From DASREM01 sp035652095 (lineage in GTDB: Bacteria > Acidobacteriota > Terriglobia > Terriglobales > Acidobacteriaceae), in assembly GCA_035652095.1 (NCBI GenBank), contig DASREM010000033.1, positions 49,844 through 113,843 on the forward strand: a stretch of 64,000 nt of DNA, given 5' to 3'. Position 1 is the first letter of the stretch. Every line of letters starts with the position of its first letter. This document shows, piece after piece, positions 1 to 8,878 of this stretch. The notes under the pieces are model-generated. The model was not told where the DNA came from, ran no database searches, and saw nothing but the letters and a program-made list of their open reading frames with translations. A program made the position numbers and the translations under genes.

Positions 1-1
1 A

Positions 2-250
2 CATCTTTTAGGCATTCTCGGCGGGGTCATTTGGGGAGTGGGAACAGTTTTCAATCTGGTCGCAGCCAGCTTCACGGGAGTCGCGATCTCTTACGCGATC
101 GGTCAGTCTGCTCCCATGGTGGCAGCTCTGTGGGGAATTTTTGTCTGGAAAGAGTTCAGAGGTTCGGGTTCGACGGCTAAGCTGTATTTGGCCTTAATGT
201 TCGTCTTTTACGGGCTGGCGATTGCTCTGGTTGCCCACGCCAACGGCTAG
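2..250 (+). CDS. C-terminal fragment of a GRP/DMT-type (sugar or ureide-like) permease
   Basis: The frame is open from base 2, so the gene starts before the window; about 82 C-terminal residues are visible. They form three hydrophobic segments with small-residue packing (ILGGVIWGVGTVFNL, then SYAIGQSAPMVAALWGIFVWKEF, then a last helix ending in HANG). The GQ-x-P-MVAALWG-x-xVWKEF pattern is the usual last-but-one helix and cytoplasmic turn of glucose/ribose porter and ureide-permease relatives of the drug/metabolite superfamily. It converges on the NCS2 permease with a 2-base gap. Being next to a heterocycle-degradation cluster it may import a related compound, but substrate cannot be read from this fragment. 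Confidence 0.6.
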   Translation, partial: HLLGILGGVIWGVGTVFNLVAASFTGVAISYAIGQSAPMVAALWGIFVWKEFRGSGSTAKLYLALMFVFYGLAIALVAHANG

Positions 251-252
251 CT

Positions 253-1602
253 TCAGATCGCCGCCAAGTACACGTCGCGAACAATGAACAGGATGGTAAG
301 AATCCAGATTACAGGACTGACCTGGCGATGTTTGCCGGCAGCAACTTTGACCACCGTGTAGGTGATCACACCAAAGCTCAGCCCGGTCGCAATGCTGAAG
401 GTCAGCGGCATCGCTACCACGGTCACGAAGGCGGGGAATGCCTCTGAGAAATCCTGCCAATCCACGTCCGCGACCGCCTGCATCATCAAGCCTCCAACCA
501 GCACCAGGGCGGGTGCAGTCGCGAATCCTGGAATGGCCGCAGCCAGCGGAGAGAAAAACATGGCCAGCAGAAACAACCCGGCGACAAAGACATTGCTCAG
601 TCCGGTCCGGGCTCCTGCAGCTACTCCGGCGGCGCTCTCGATATAACTGGTCACCGTAGACGTGCCGGTCAAAGCTCCAACCACGGTCCCGACACCGTCT
701 GCCATTAAAACTCTTCCGACCCGTGGAATCTTCCCATCCTTCACAAACCCGGCTTGCGAGCACACGCCCATCAACGTTCCGATGTTGTCGAATAGATCGA
801 CGAACAGGAACGCAAAGATAATTTCCAGCAGCCCCAGGTGAATCGCGCCGCCGAGATCCAGTTGCAAAAGGGTTCCGGAAGGATGCGGCATGGCAAGGAT
901 CGCCTCTGGCCGGTGCGCAATGCCTCGCAACACTCCCAACAGCATGGTGCCGGCGATCCCGATCAGAATGCTGCCATTGATTTTTCTTACCATAAGAACC
1001 AAGGTAAGCAGGATTCCGAAGCAGGCCGCCTGAACCTCGCGATCAGAAAAGCTCCCTAGGCCGAGATAGGTCGCGGGATTGGCGACCACCAACTTGGCAT
1101 TGCGCAGCCCAACGAACGCGATGAATACTCCAATGCCTGCCGCGGTGGAGTGTTTCAGACAACCCGGTATGCCATTGACAATCTGTTCCCGGACGCGGGT
1201 TACAGTCACAAGGATGAACAGCACACCCGAGAAAAAGATGACGCCCAGCGCCGTACGCCAGGGCACATGCATGCCGAGGCAAACCGAGTAGGTGAAATAC
1301 GCGTTTAATGACATTCCGGGCGCGAGCGCAATGGGATAGTTGGCATACAGGCCCATGACCAGCGTCGCCACCGCTGCTGAAAGGCATGTCGCAAACACAA
1401 CCCCTTCCGCCGGCATCCCCGCCTGGGACAGAATTTGCGGGTTTACGACCACGATGTATGCCATGGTCATAAACGTGGTAAGTCCGCCCAGGAATTCCTG
1501 ACGCAAACTGCTCCCGTTTTCCGACAGCCGGAAATAACCCTCCAGCCAACCTGCTTGCGTGGCAGTGTGAGGTTCGACCGTCCCCGCGTTCTGAACTGGC
1601 AT
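253..1602 (-). CDS. NCS2-family (AzgA/PbuG-like) purine-type permease
   Basis: A 449-residue multi-helix inner-membrane protein that would import a nucleobase or related heterocycle with a cation. Family hallmarks are visible: LGGLTTFMTMAYIVVVNP near the N-terminus, APGMSLNAYFTY, the FDNIGTLMGV motif in the middle and TSTVTSYIESAAGVAAGARTGL after it, all typical of the AzgA-like hypoxanthine/adenine/guanine branch. The open frame runs 66 codons further upstream, but that part is not hydrophobic and not family-like, so the ATG at 1602 (protein beginning MPVQNAG) is chosen. It diverges from the molybdenum hydroxylase operon across about 155 bases, which must hold both promoters. Known family members carry purines; a role for a pyridine or other N-heterocycle here is inference from the neighbours. 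Confidence 0.88.
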   Translation of the reverse strand: MPVQNAGTVEPHTATQAGWLEGYFRLSENGSSLRQEFLGGLTTFMTMAYIVVVNPQILSQAGMPAEGVVFATCLSAAVATLVMGLYANYPIALAPGMSLNAYFTYSVCLGMHVPWRTALGVIFFSGVLFILVTVTRVREQIVNGIPGCLKHSTAAGIGVFIAFVGLRNAKLVVANPATYLGLGSFSDREVQAACFGILLTLVLMVRKINGSILIGIAGTMLLGVLRGIAHRPEAILAMPHPSGTLLQLDLGGAIHLGLLEIIFAFLFVDLFDNIGTLMGVCSQAGFVKDGKIPRVGRVLMADGVGTVVGALTGTSTVTSYIESAAGVAAGARTGLSNVFVAGLFLLAMFFSPLAAAIPGFATAPALVLVGGLMMQAVADVDWQDFSEAFPAFVTVVAMPLTFSIATGLSFGVITYTVVKVAAGKHRQVSPVIWILTILFIVRDVYLAAI

Positions 1603-1757
1603 AGGAATTTGCAACTTTAGAGGCGAAAGCCCGAGCAGCGCAACTGGAAAGTCTGGTTCGAGCGGGCTGGCGCTGTACAAACGAAAAACCTTGATATAGA
1701 ACTGAACGACAATGCCACACGCGCCTGCCCCCCACGGCGACGTGAGGAACTCACCTC

Positions 1758-2594
1758 GTGTACTTTCGGCCCAAGACGCTTGAGGAAGCTGTGCAGACAC
1801 TCGCCGTACAGCGGGCTCAGATTCTATCGGGCGGCACTGACTTTTTCCCGGCGCTGGGGGAGCGTCATGTGGAAAGGCCCATATTAGATGTCTCCGGGGT
1901 TCGCGAACTCAGAGGAATCACAAGCGATCCAGCCTTCATTCGGATCGGCGGACTTACCACCTGGAGCGAAATCATTGCCACTCCGTTACCACGGGCCTTC
2001 GACGCGCTCAAACTGGCGGCAAGGGAAATTGGCGGAGTACAGATTCAGAATCGAGGCACGATTGCGGGGAACCTGTGTAACGCATCTCCGGCGGCGGATG
2101 GGGTGCCCCCGCTTTTGGCTCTGAATGCCGAGGTAGAACTGGTTTCCGCAGCCGGGTCGCGTCGCGTTCCATTGGCCCAATTTATCGTTGGAAATCGGGA
2201 GACTCTCCTGCGACCCGACGAGGTGCTCAGTTGCGTCCTGGTGCCGAGAGACATCGAGGACGCAGCATCAACCTTTCTGAAACTCGGAGCACGACGCTAC
2301 CTTGTGATCTCGATTGCCATGGTCGCGGTCGTGCTCACGGCTGACAAAGCGCAGCGAGTTTCCGCGGCGCGCATTGCGGTTGGCTCCTGCTCGGCACGCG
2401 CGCAGAGGCTCACCGAGCTTGAACGGGATCTAATCGGCACACACCTGAGCGGCGAGATCGGCGCCCTGGTGACATCGACTCACTTGCAGGCACTCAGCCC
2501 TAAAAGCGATGTTCGGGCGACGGCAGAGTATCGCCAGGATGCGGCGCGAACACTCGTGGCACGCGCCTTGGACACCTGCGCGAGGAACTATTGA
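1758..2594 (+). CDS. Molybdenum hydroxylase FAD-binding subunit (XdhB/CoxM-like)
   Basis: A 278-residue medium subunit of the xanthine dehydrogenase family. It passes electrons from the Fe-S clusters to NAD+ or another acceptor. The two flavin-contact motifs are clear: ILSGGTDFFPAL around residues 22-33 and GTIAGNLCNASPAAD around residues 100-114. The C-terminal CO-dehydrogenase flavoprotein domain follows (RVSAARIAVGSCSARAQR). Start is a GTG at 1758; the fit to family N-termini (YFRPKTLEEAVQTL) is good. It is the first gene of a tightly packed operon; only one base separates its stop from the start of the Fe-S/Mo subunit. Cytoplasmic complex expected. Confidence 0.9.
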   Translation: MYFRPKTLEEAVQTLAVQRAQILSGGTDFFPALGERHVERPILDVSGVRELRGITSDPAFIRIGGLTTWSEIIATPLPRAFDALKLAAREIGGVQIQNRGTIAGNLCNASPAADGVPPLLALNAEVELVSAAGSRRVPLAQFIVGNRETLLRPDEVLSCVLVPRDIEDAASTFLKLGARRYLVISIAMVAVVLTADKAQRVSAARIAVGSCSARAQRLTELERDLIGTHLSGEIGALVTSTHLQALSPKSDVRATAEYRQDAARTLVARALDTCARNY

Positions 2595-2595
2595 G

Positions 2596-5388
2596 GTGTT
2601 AACCGCGACCAACTCCGAGACCGGTGCGGTCGCCACCATTCAGTTCTCGTTGAATGGGAAGCCGGTAGAAGTCGCGGTCCCCGCAATTGAGCGCCTGTCT
2701 CGTGTTCTGCGCGAAAACCTGGGACTGACTGGAACCAAAGTCGGCTGCGACGCTGGAGATTGCGGCGCCTGCACGGTCCTGCTCAACAGGGATCCCGTCT
2801 GTTCCTGCCTGGTGGCAGCCGGGCAGGTGGAAGGCTGCGAGGTCGTCACCGTGGAAGGTCTCGCGCAACGCGCACCGGTCTATGATCGCCTGCAGAAGTC
2901 CTTCCTCTGTCACGGAGCGGCGCAATGCGGCATCTGCACTCCAGGCATGCTGGTCTCGGCAACAGCATTGCTTGAGCGCGAGCGCTCGCCCAGTGAATCC
3001 GCAGTGAAGGACGCCCTCGGTGGCGTTCTCTGCCGTTGCACCGGTTACCGGAAAATCATCGACGCAGTGCTGGACGCCGCGCAGTCACCCTTGCCTCCTA
3101 AGTGTCCGGATACCGGCAAAGCAGTGGGCGCGCGCCTGGCTCGCCTGGACGGTCAAGCAAAGGTTAGCGGCACAGAAATATTCGGAGCGGATGAAATACC
3201 CCTTGAAACGCTCTCCGTTCATGTGGTCCGCAGCCCGTATAACCGGGCACGTTTTTGCTTTGGCGATCTCGCGGCCTTCGTCGTCGCCCATCCGGGAGTG
3301 TCGGCCGTGCTCACGGCGGCAGATATTCCGGGCAGGAATTGCTTCGGTGTGATTTCACGTTTCGCGGATCAGCCGGTATTCGCTGAACTGGAGACCCGTT
3401 TTCGCGGGGAAGCGGTCGCAGCCGTAGTGGGCGAATCAAACACTTTGCAGAAAATAGACTGGACGAGATTTCCGGTCCAGTGGGAAGAGTTGCCGGCAAT
3501 TACCAGCATCGACGCCGGTCTCGCACCCGGGGCGCCTCGTATTCACGAATCGCGCGAACAGAACCTTCTCGTACGTGGCCGCGTCGTTCACGGTGACGTG
3601 GACCGGGCGTTGTCCGAATGTCATGCCGTGGTGGAGGGCGAGTTCGAAACCGGCTTTATCGAACATGCGTACATTGAGCCAGAAGCCGGGTTCGCGCGTC
3701 GCCTTGGAAATACTCTGGAAGTGCAGGCCTGCACCCAGTCCCCTTACATGGATCGAGATGACATTGCGAAAATCCTCGGCATCGCTCCTGAGTCGGTCCG
3801 GATCATTCCCACGGCGGTGGGCGGCGGATTCGGTTCTAAGCTCGACCTCTCGGTCCAGCCTTTCGTAGCGCTGGCGGCGTGGAAACTGAACCGTCCGGTG
3901 CGCATGGTCTATTCGCGGCACGAATCCATAATTTCGACTACCAAGCGGCATCCCTCGCGCATTCGCATGCGCGCGGGCGCAACCAACGATGGCAAGTTGC
4001 ACGCCGTCGATTTCACTGCAGACTTCAATACCGGCGCGTATTCCTCCTGGGGGCCGACGGTAGCGGCCCGGGTTCCAGTTCACGCCTCAGGACCCTACCG
4101 CGTTCCCCATTACCGCGCGCTGACGCGGGCCGTCCACACCAACTTAGTGCCAGGCGGGGCGTTCCGCGGCTTCGGGGTTCCGCAAACCGCGATCGCGCAG
4201 GAGCAGATTTACGATGAACTCGCAGATCGTCTTGGGATGGACCGTCTGGAATTCCGCATTCTGAATGCGCTCGACGAGACTACTCCGACCGTGACCGGGC
4301 AGGTGCTTGGTGCAGGCGTAGGAATTCGCGCCTGCTTGCTAGCCTTGCGGCCTGCCTGGCAGCAGGCACGTAACCAATGCGCAGCCTACAACGCGGGTAG
4401 TCAGGGCGGTCCTCTCCGCAAAGGAGTGGGCATCGCCGCAATGTGGTATGGCTGCGGCAATACTTCCCTGCCGAACCCTTCGACCATTCGAGTCGGTCTC
4501 AAATCTGACGGCAGGATCGCTCTCCATCAGGGTGCGATAGATATTGGCCAGGGGTCCAACACCATCATCACCCAGATTTGCGCCGACGCCTTGGGTGCAC
4601 CGGTTGATTGCTTTGACCTGGTGTCGGGAGATACCGGAATTTCGCCGGATTGCGGCAAGACTTCGGCGTCTCGTCAAACCTTGGTCACTGGAAAAGCCGC
4701 TCAGATGGCAGGCACGGAACTGCGACGAGCAATTCTGCAACTCGCAAACTGCTGCGAGTGCGCTGTAATTGAATTTCAGAGGTGCAAGTTGATCATCAGT
4801 GAAAACGGCCAACAGCGAACCGTTTCGCTTGATACTCTGCCGCAGGATAAATATGGTTACGTGCTGACACGAGAAGCCACCTTCGATCCCCCAACCAGTC
4901 CACTTGATCAGAACGGACAGGGTGTTCCCTACGCGGTATTCGGATTCGGGGCGCATATGACCGAAGTCCTGGTTGACATCGAACTCGGCACAGTGTCGGT
5001 CACAAAGATCACGGCGGCTCACGACGTCGGGCGCGCGATCAATCCGACTCTGATTGAAGGACAGATCGAAGGCGGGGCCGCGCAAGGATTGGGTATGGCC
5101 CTCATGGAAGAGTTCTTTCCCGGCAAAGGAGAGAACCTTCACGACTACCTGATCCCTACTGCGGGCGATATGCCTCGGGTGGAATCGATTCTTATAGAGG
5201 ACCCGTCGCCGATTGGACCCTTTGGCGCCAAAGGTATCGGTGAACAGGCAGTGATCCCGACAGCCCCGGCAATTTTGAATGCGATTCACGATGCAACCGG
5301 CGTGCGCATACGTCGTGTCCCGGCAACTCCCGACCATCTGCGCTCTGCCATTCTCGCCAGGCGCCAGAACGGAGTGGAGCGTGCCTGA
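2596..5388 (+). CDS. Fused [2Fe-2S]/molybdopterin subunit of a xanthine-dehydrogenase-family hydroxylase
   Basis: About 930 residues joining the small Fe-S subunit and the large molybdenum subunit, an arrangement also seen in XdhD-type enzymes. Residues 1-150 carry the plant-ferredoxin cluster (Cys51, 56, 59 and about 71) and the second [2Fe-2S] site (Cys111, 114, 146, 148 in CGICTPG and CRCTGY). The Mo part shows GGGFGSK, GGAFRGFG, GQGSN and near the end GAKGIGEQAVIPTAP, whose Glu is the catalytic base in this family. The enzyme would hydroxylate a carbon beside a ring nitrogen with water as oxygen source. Start is an inferred GTG at 2596 just after the FAD-subunit stop; the in-frame ATG at 2509 would overlap that gene deeply. 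The next gene starts inside its last codons. Substrate is unknown; nicotinate-like or purine-like are both possible. Confidence 0.88.
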   Translation: MLTATNSETGAVATIQFSLNGKPVEVAVPAIERLSRVLRENLGLTGTKVGCDAGDCGACTVLLNRDPVCSCLVAAGQVEGCEVVTVEGLAQRAPVYDRLQKSFLCHGAAQCGICTPGMLVSATALLERERSPSESAVKDALGGVLCRCTGYRKIIDAVLDAAQSPLPPKCPDTGKAVGARLARLDGQAKVSGTEIFGADEIPLETLSVHVVRSPYNRARFCFGDLAAFVVAHPGVSAVLTAADIPGRNCFGVISRFADQPVFAELETRFRGEAVAAVVGESNTLQKIDWTRFPVQWEELPAITSIDAGLAPGAPRIHESREQNLLVRGRVVHGDVDRALSECHAVVEGEFETGFIEHAYIEPEAGFARRLGNTLEVQACTQSPYMDRDDIAKILGIAPESVRIIPTAVGGGFGSKLDLSVQPFVALAAWKLNRPVRMVYSRHESIISTTKRHPSRIRMRAGATNDGKLHAVDFTADFNTGAYSSWGPTVAARVPVHASGPYRVPHYRALTRAVHTNLVPGGAFRGFGVPQTAIAQEQIYDELADRLGMDRLEFRILNALDETTPTVTGQVLGAGVGIRACLLALRPAWQQARNQCAAYNAGSQGGPLRKGVGIAAMWYGCGNTSLPNPSTIRVGLKSDGRIALHQGAIDIGQGSNTIITQICADALGAPVDCFDLVSGDTGISPDCGKTSASRQTLVTGKAAQMAGTELRRAILQLANCCECAVIEFQRCKLIISENGQQRTVSLDTLPQDKYGYVLTREATFDPPTSPLDQNGQGVPYAVFGFGAHMTEVLVDIELGTVSVTKITAAHDVGRAINPTLIEGQIEGGAAQGLGMALMEEFFPGKGENLHDYLIPTAGDMPRVESILIEDPSPIGPFGAKGIGEQAVIPTAPAILNAIHDATGVRIRRVPATPDHLRSAILARRQNGVERA

Positions 5389-6841
5389 AGACGATGCAAT
5401 CCGCTGCGACGCCTGCCCGGTGCTCTGCTACATCAAGCCCGGCCGCACGGGATCATGCGACCGTTACGGCAATCACAACGGACAACTGGTCCGGCTTGAC
5501 CCGCATATAGTCCTGGATCGCGCCGTGTCGCGCGGCGATTCTGTCGTCCCATTTCTGGGCCGCGAGCAGGACTGGGACGGAAATGTCGTCAGCTCACCGG
5601 AGACTTTCATCACCGCGATCGGCGCTGGTACGACATATCCCGACTACAAGCCCGCGCCTTTCATTATTTCCAGCCAGGTGCAGGGCGTAGAGATGGTCAC
5701 CGTGGTCACAGAAGGAATCTTCAGCTACTGCGGCGTGAAAGTGAAGATTGATACCGACCGCCATTTGGGTCCGGAGACAAGCACGGTGCGGGCCCAAGGC
5801 GAGCCCGTCGGTCACGTAACGACCAGCGAGTACGGGTCCCAGATGCTTTCTCTCGGCGGCGTGCGACACCTCACCGGCGGGAGCCGCCATGAAGGCACCA
5901 TCACCTGCGAAACACTTCTTAACCTCTGTGAGAAGAAACCGGTCGAACTAACCATAGACGGCGGTGCGACGGTACAAGTTCAGGCCGGGAAGCCCCCTGT
6001 CGTTGATGGCGTAAAAGAAGCACGCATGCGCGTCGGCTGTGGCTCCGCAACCATCGGGATGTTCGCCAAACAGTGGTTCGGCAAAGTGGATGAAGTGGTG
6101 GTGGTGGATGATCACATCACCGGCGTACTCTCGCAACACCAGGCCGGCAAACTGTTAGGGATTTCGGAAAGCGGCATCCAGATCAAGGGTCATCGCTCGA
6201 CGCCGGGGCGCATCTTCCGTGTGGCAGAGCCCGGTACCGCATGGGGAGGAACCAACATTGAGGATCCCCTTTCCATTGTGCAAGGGTTCAATCCGAAGCT
6301 CGCGTGGGCTGGGCTGCGTTTGCTGATGGTCAGTACGACCGGAGAGCACTACGCGTATTTCGAACTCGATGAATCACTTCGTCCTCGAGAGAACGAACTT
6401 CCAACAGCGCTGGCCGAATCCGTCGCCCGCATCAAGGAGAACTGTGAGCCTGCGCTCTGTACGGTGCTCTTCATGGGCGGGGCGGGCGGTTCACTGCGGG
6501 CAGGGGTGACGGAAAATCCGGTGCGGCTGACGCAGTCCGTGAAAGATTGTCTGACCCGCGTGACCTGCGGCGGCGCGCCGGTCTACATCTGGCCCGGTGG
6601 GGGCATTACGTTTATGACCGACGTCACACGTATGCCGGAGAAGGCTTTCGGTTATGTGCCCACCCCGGCGTTAGTCGCACCCATTGAGTTCACGATGAAA
6701 CTGGCGGACTATGCCCTGCTGGGCGGGCATATGGATCATGTGCGCCCGTTGAGTTCCATTCACTCGGACGCTGCCCGCCGACATCTGACCGCTAATGCAG
6801 AAAACCCCTGGCCGCTTGAGCGCAGGCGAGGCGCCGAATGA
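5381..6841 (+). CDS. 6-hydroxynicotinate-reductase-like iron-sulfur protein
   Basis: About 486 residues. The N-terminus has Cys9, Cys12, Cys16 and Cys26 (C-x2-C-x3-C-x9-C), a likely [4Fe-4S] site. The rest is a soluble domain rich in glycine motifs (MRVGCGSATIGMF, VVDDHITGVLSQHQAGKLLG, FMGGAGGSLRAG, YIWPGGGITFMTDV). I recognise it as the family annotated after 6-hydroxynicotinate reductase (Hnr) of the anaerobic nicotinate pathway of Eubacterium barkeri, which uses reduced ferredoxin to saturate part of the ring. Start: GTG at 5381 with GGAG at 5371-5374; it overlaps the Mo-subunit stop by 8 bases, so the two are translationally coupled. The longer upstream frame is a shadow of the Mo subunit. 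Family assignment is from memory of the sequence type; the ring actually reduced is not known. Confidence 0.72.
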   Translation: MPEDDAIRCDACPVLCYIKPGRTGSCDRYGNHNGQLVRLDPHIVLDRAVSRGDSVVPFLGREQDWDGNVVSSPETFITAIGAGTTYPDYKPAPFIISSQVQGVEMVTVVTEGIFSYCGVKVKIDTDRHLGPETSTVRAQGEPVGHVTTSEYGSQMLSLGGVRHLTGGSRHEGTITCETLLNLCEKKPVELTIDGGATVQVQAGKPPVVDGVKEARMRVGCGSATIGMFAKQWFGKVDEVVVVDDHITGVLSQHQAGKLLGISESGIQIKGHRSTPGRIFRVAEPGTAWGGTNIEDPLSIVQGFNPKLAWAGLRLLMVSTTGEHYAYFELDESLRPRENELPTALAESVARIKENCEPALCTVLFMGGAGGSLRAGVTENPVRLTQSVKDCLTRVTCGGAPVYIWPGGGITFMTDVTRMPEKAFGYVPTPALVAPIEFTMKLADYALLGGHMDHVRPLSSIHSDAARRHLTANAENPWPLERRRGAE

Positions 6842-7707
6842 GAGCGCAAGTCAACTTTCTGCCGGACGGCAAGCGACTTCACTTGCACGACGGACCCATC
6901 GACTTAATCATTGAGGCCTTCGGTTCAAAGCCAGAAGTGGAAGCGGCATACCAGGCAGCGGCGCGGCGTTTTGCCGATGTGCTCGATGAACTCTGCGGGG
7001 AACTTCCAAAGCTGCGTCAACCCGCAACACGTGACAGCGCCGCTCCCCAGGGCCGCATCGCGCGACGGATGATGGAAGCAGTGCGACCATATGCCGCTCA
7101 GACATTCATCACGCCCATGGCGGCGGTCGCGGGCGCAGTCGCCGAGAATATGATGACCACGATGACCACGTACGCCGAACTCAAGCGATCGTATGTGAAC
7201 AATGGCGGCGACGTCGCCATCCATCTCACAGAGGGTGAGCATTTCACGCTTGGCATGGTTGACAGGCCAGACCGGCCTTCTCTGTTTGGAACCGCTACCC
7301 TGGATTGGGCACAGCCGGTGCGAGGCATTGCCACCAGCGGATGGCGCGGGCGCAGCTTTTCGCTGGGCATCGCTGATGCAGTGACAGTGCTCGCAGATGA
7401 CGCGGCAAACGCTGATGCCGCTGCTACCATGATCGCCAATGCCGTGGACCTGCCGGGTCATCCCAGAGTGATTCGCGTTCCTGCTTGCGAGCTTGCCCCG
7501 GACAGTGACCTGGGAACAATCCGAGTCACTCAGGCCGTGGGTAAACTGTGCGCGCGAGAGGTTGCTTGCGCTCTTGACAATGGAGAGCAGTTCGCAGAAT
7601 CACTGCTTGAACGCGGCTTGATTCACGCCGCGGCCCTGCGACTTCAGGGAGAGACGCGAATCGTGGCCATGGCGAAGCGCAGACCGGGAGAACTCGTGCA
7701 TGCCTGA
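6838..7707 (+). CDS. UPF0280 family protein
   Basis: A 289-residue protein of unknown biochemical role, recognised by TFITPMAAVAGAVAENMM and the downstream NNGGDVAIHLTEGEHFTLG motif, typical of UPF0280 (ApbE-like fold suspected in the family). It overlaps the Hnr-like gene by 4 bases (ATGA) and the next gene starts inside its last codons, so it is made as part of the operon. No signal peptide or membrane segment is visible. ApbE-type proteins bind or transfer FAD; a flavin-related role in maturing the neighbouring reductase is possible but is only inference. Confidence 0.82.
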   Translation: MRAQVNFLPDGKRLHLHDGPIDLIIEAFGSKPEVEAAYQAAARRFADVLDELCGELPKLRQPATRDSAAPQGRIARRMMEAVRPYAAQTFITPMAAVAGAVAENMMTTMTTYAELKRSYVNNGGDVAIHLTEGEHFTLGMVDRPDRPSLFGTATLDWAQPVRGIATSGWRGRSFSLGIADAVTVLADDAANADAAATMIANAVDLPGHPRVIRVPACELAPDSDLGTIRVTQAVGKLCAREVACALDNGEQFAESLLERGLIHAAALRLQGETRIVAMAKRRPGELVHA

Positions 7708-8284
7708 TGTACGAATCAGAAAGAAGTCGACCGTCCTCGAAGAGATCCTCCACGAGGGCGGGCCTGTCGCAGCCATCCCGTTGCGACGCGCCGCCGTGCT
7801 GGCCGTTATCCATAACCCATTTGCCGGTAAGTACGTGGAAAACATCGCCAGCTTCATGGATGACTTGAAACCACTCGGCCTTGAAATGGCCAAGGAACTG
7901 GTGAAAATCCTGGGCGGAGATGCAGCCACGATCGAAGGGTACGGGAAAGGGGCGATCGTTGGGTCTGCGGGAGAGATCGAGCATGGCGCCCTTTGGCATG
8001 TTCCGGGCGGTTACGCCATGCGAGAGGTTCTGGGGGGAGCGAAGGCGATTGTGTCGTCCACAAAGAAAGTCGGAGGACCTGGAACTCGCCTCGATATTCC
8101 GATCACGCACATCAACGCTTCCTACGTCCGCAGTCATTTTGACGCGATGGAGATCGGGCTGAACGACGCTCCCCGAAGCGACGAGATCCTGCTGGCCCTT
8201 GTCATGACCACCGGCCCGCGCGTACACGCCCGGGTGGGAGGGCTGAAGGCGTCCGAAATTCAAGGGGAGGACGGCTTACGATGA
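7700..8284 (+). CDS. PF06684 (AA_synth / DUF1185) family protein, copy A
   Basis: A 194-residue cytoplasmic protein, first of two tandem paralogues. Family features: RRAAVLAVIHNPFAGKYVE near residue 30, YGKGAIVGSAGEIEHGALWH in the middle and RSHFDAMEIGLNDAPRSDE toward the end. The family name 'amino acid synthesis' is historical and its reaction is unknown. Start ATG at 7700 lies within the end of the UPF0280 gene; its own stop overlaps the start of copy B. It recurs in my experience with Hnr-like and UPF0280 genes, which suggests a step in the same heterocycle pathway, for example handling of an unstable ring-reduction product (inference). Confidence 0.82.
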   Translation: MPDVRIRKKSTVLEEILHEGGPVAAIPLRRAAVLAVIHNPFAGKYVENIASFMDDLKPLGLEMAKELVKILGGDAATIEGYGKGAIVGSAGEIEHGALWHVPGGYAMREVLGGAKAIVSSTKKVGGPGTRLDIPITHINASYVRSHFDAMEIGLNDAPRSDEILLALVMTTGPRVHARVGGLKASEIQGEDGLR

Positions 8285-8865
8285 AAGCACGAATCCGCAA
8301 AGTTGCTACGTTCCTAGAGGAAACGCGCAGCGAAATGGGCCAGTCAATCGAGCCGCCGACGCGGCGGGCTGCCGCCGTGGCCGTCATCGAGAACCCCTTC
8401 GCGGGAAAGTTCGTGGAGGATCTTTCCGAATTGATGAGCATCGGAGAGGAGTTGGGCGAATTCCTTACCCAGCGCGCCGTCGAGGCCCTCGATATTTCGG
8501 GCCCCAGCGCGGAAAGTTATGGCAAAGCTGCTGCCGTGGGCGAAAACGGAGAGCTTGAGCACGCTGCCGCCATTCTGCATCCGAAGCTGGGGACTCCGGT
8601 TCGAAGAGTGCTCGGCAAAGGCGCGGCGCTGATTCCCTCCTCCAAGAAGCGCGGCGGAATGGGCGTGGTCCTCGACATTCCCCTCGGCCACAAGGACGCG
8701 GCTTTTGTCCGCAGTCACTTCGATGGCATGGAAGTTCGCATCAACGACGCGCCGCGCGCCAATGAAATCATGGTGGCGATCGCCGTCACAGACAGTGGAC
8801 GCCCGCTGCCCCGAGTCGGCGGCCTCACCAAGGACCAGATCAAGGGAGAAGATGGGCTTCGTTAA
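8281..8865 (+). CDS. PF06684 (AA_synth / DUF1185) family protein, copy B
   Basis: Also 194 residues, and clearly homologous to the preceding gene: RRAAAVAVIENPFAGKFVE, YGKAAAVGENGELEHAA, RSHFDGMEVRINDAPRANE and the same C-terminal GEDGLR. The ATG overlaps the stop of copy A (ATGA). Identical length and conserved blocks with diverged surroundings suggest an old tandem duplication giving two subunits of one complex rather than a recent repeat. No membrane or export signals. Function unknown. Confidence 0.82.
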   Translation: MKARIRKVATFLEETRSEMGQSIEPPTRRAAAVAVIENPFAGKFVEDLSELMSIGEELGEFLTQRAVEALDISGPSAESYGKAAAVGENGELEHAAAILHPKLGTPVRRVLGKGAALIPSSKKRGGMGVVLDIPLGHKDAAFVRSHFDGMEVRINDAPRANEIMVAIAVTDSGRPLPRVGGLTKDQIKGEDGLR

Positions 8866-8878
8866 GGACGCACACTCC

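Noticed and set aside
4339..5337. Long minus-strand frame inside the Mo subunit
   Set aside because: It is the mirror of a strongly coding plus-strand gene with conserved catalytic motifs; no domain of its own.
2596..5388. Aerobic carbon monoxide dehydrogenase large subunit
   Set aside because: The CO dehydrogenase active-site loop motif (VAYRCSF) is not present; GGAFRGFG fits xanthine-dehydrogenase-type enzymes better.
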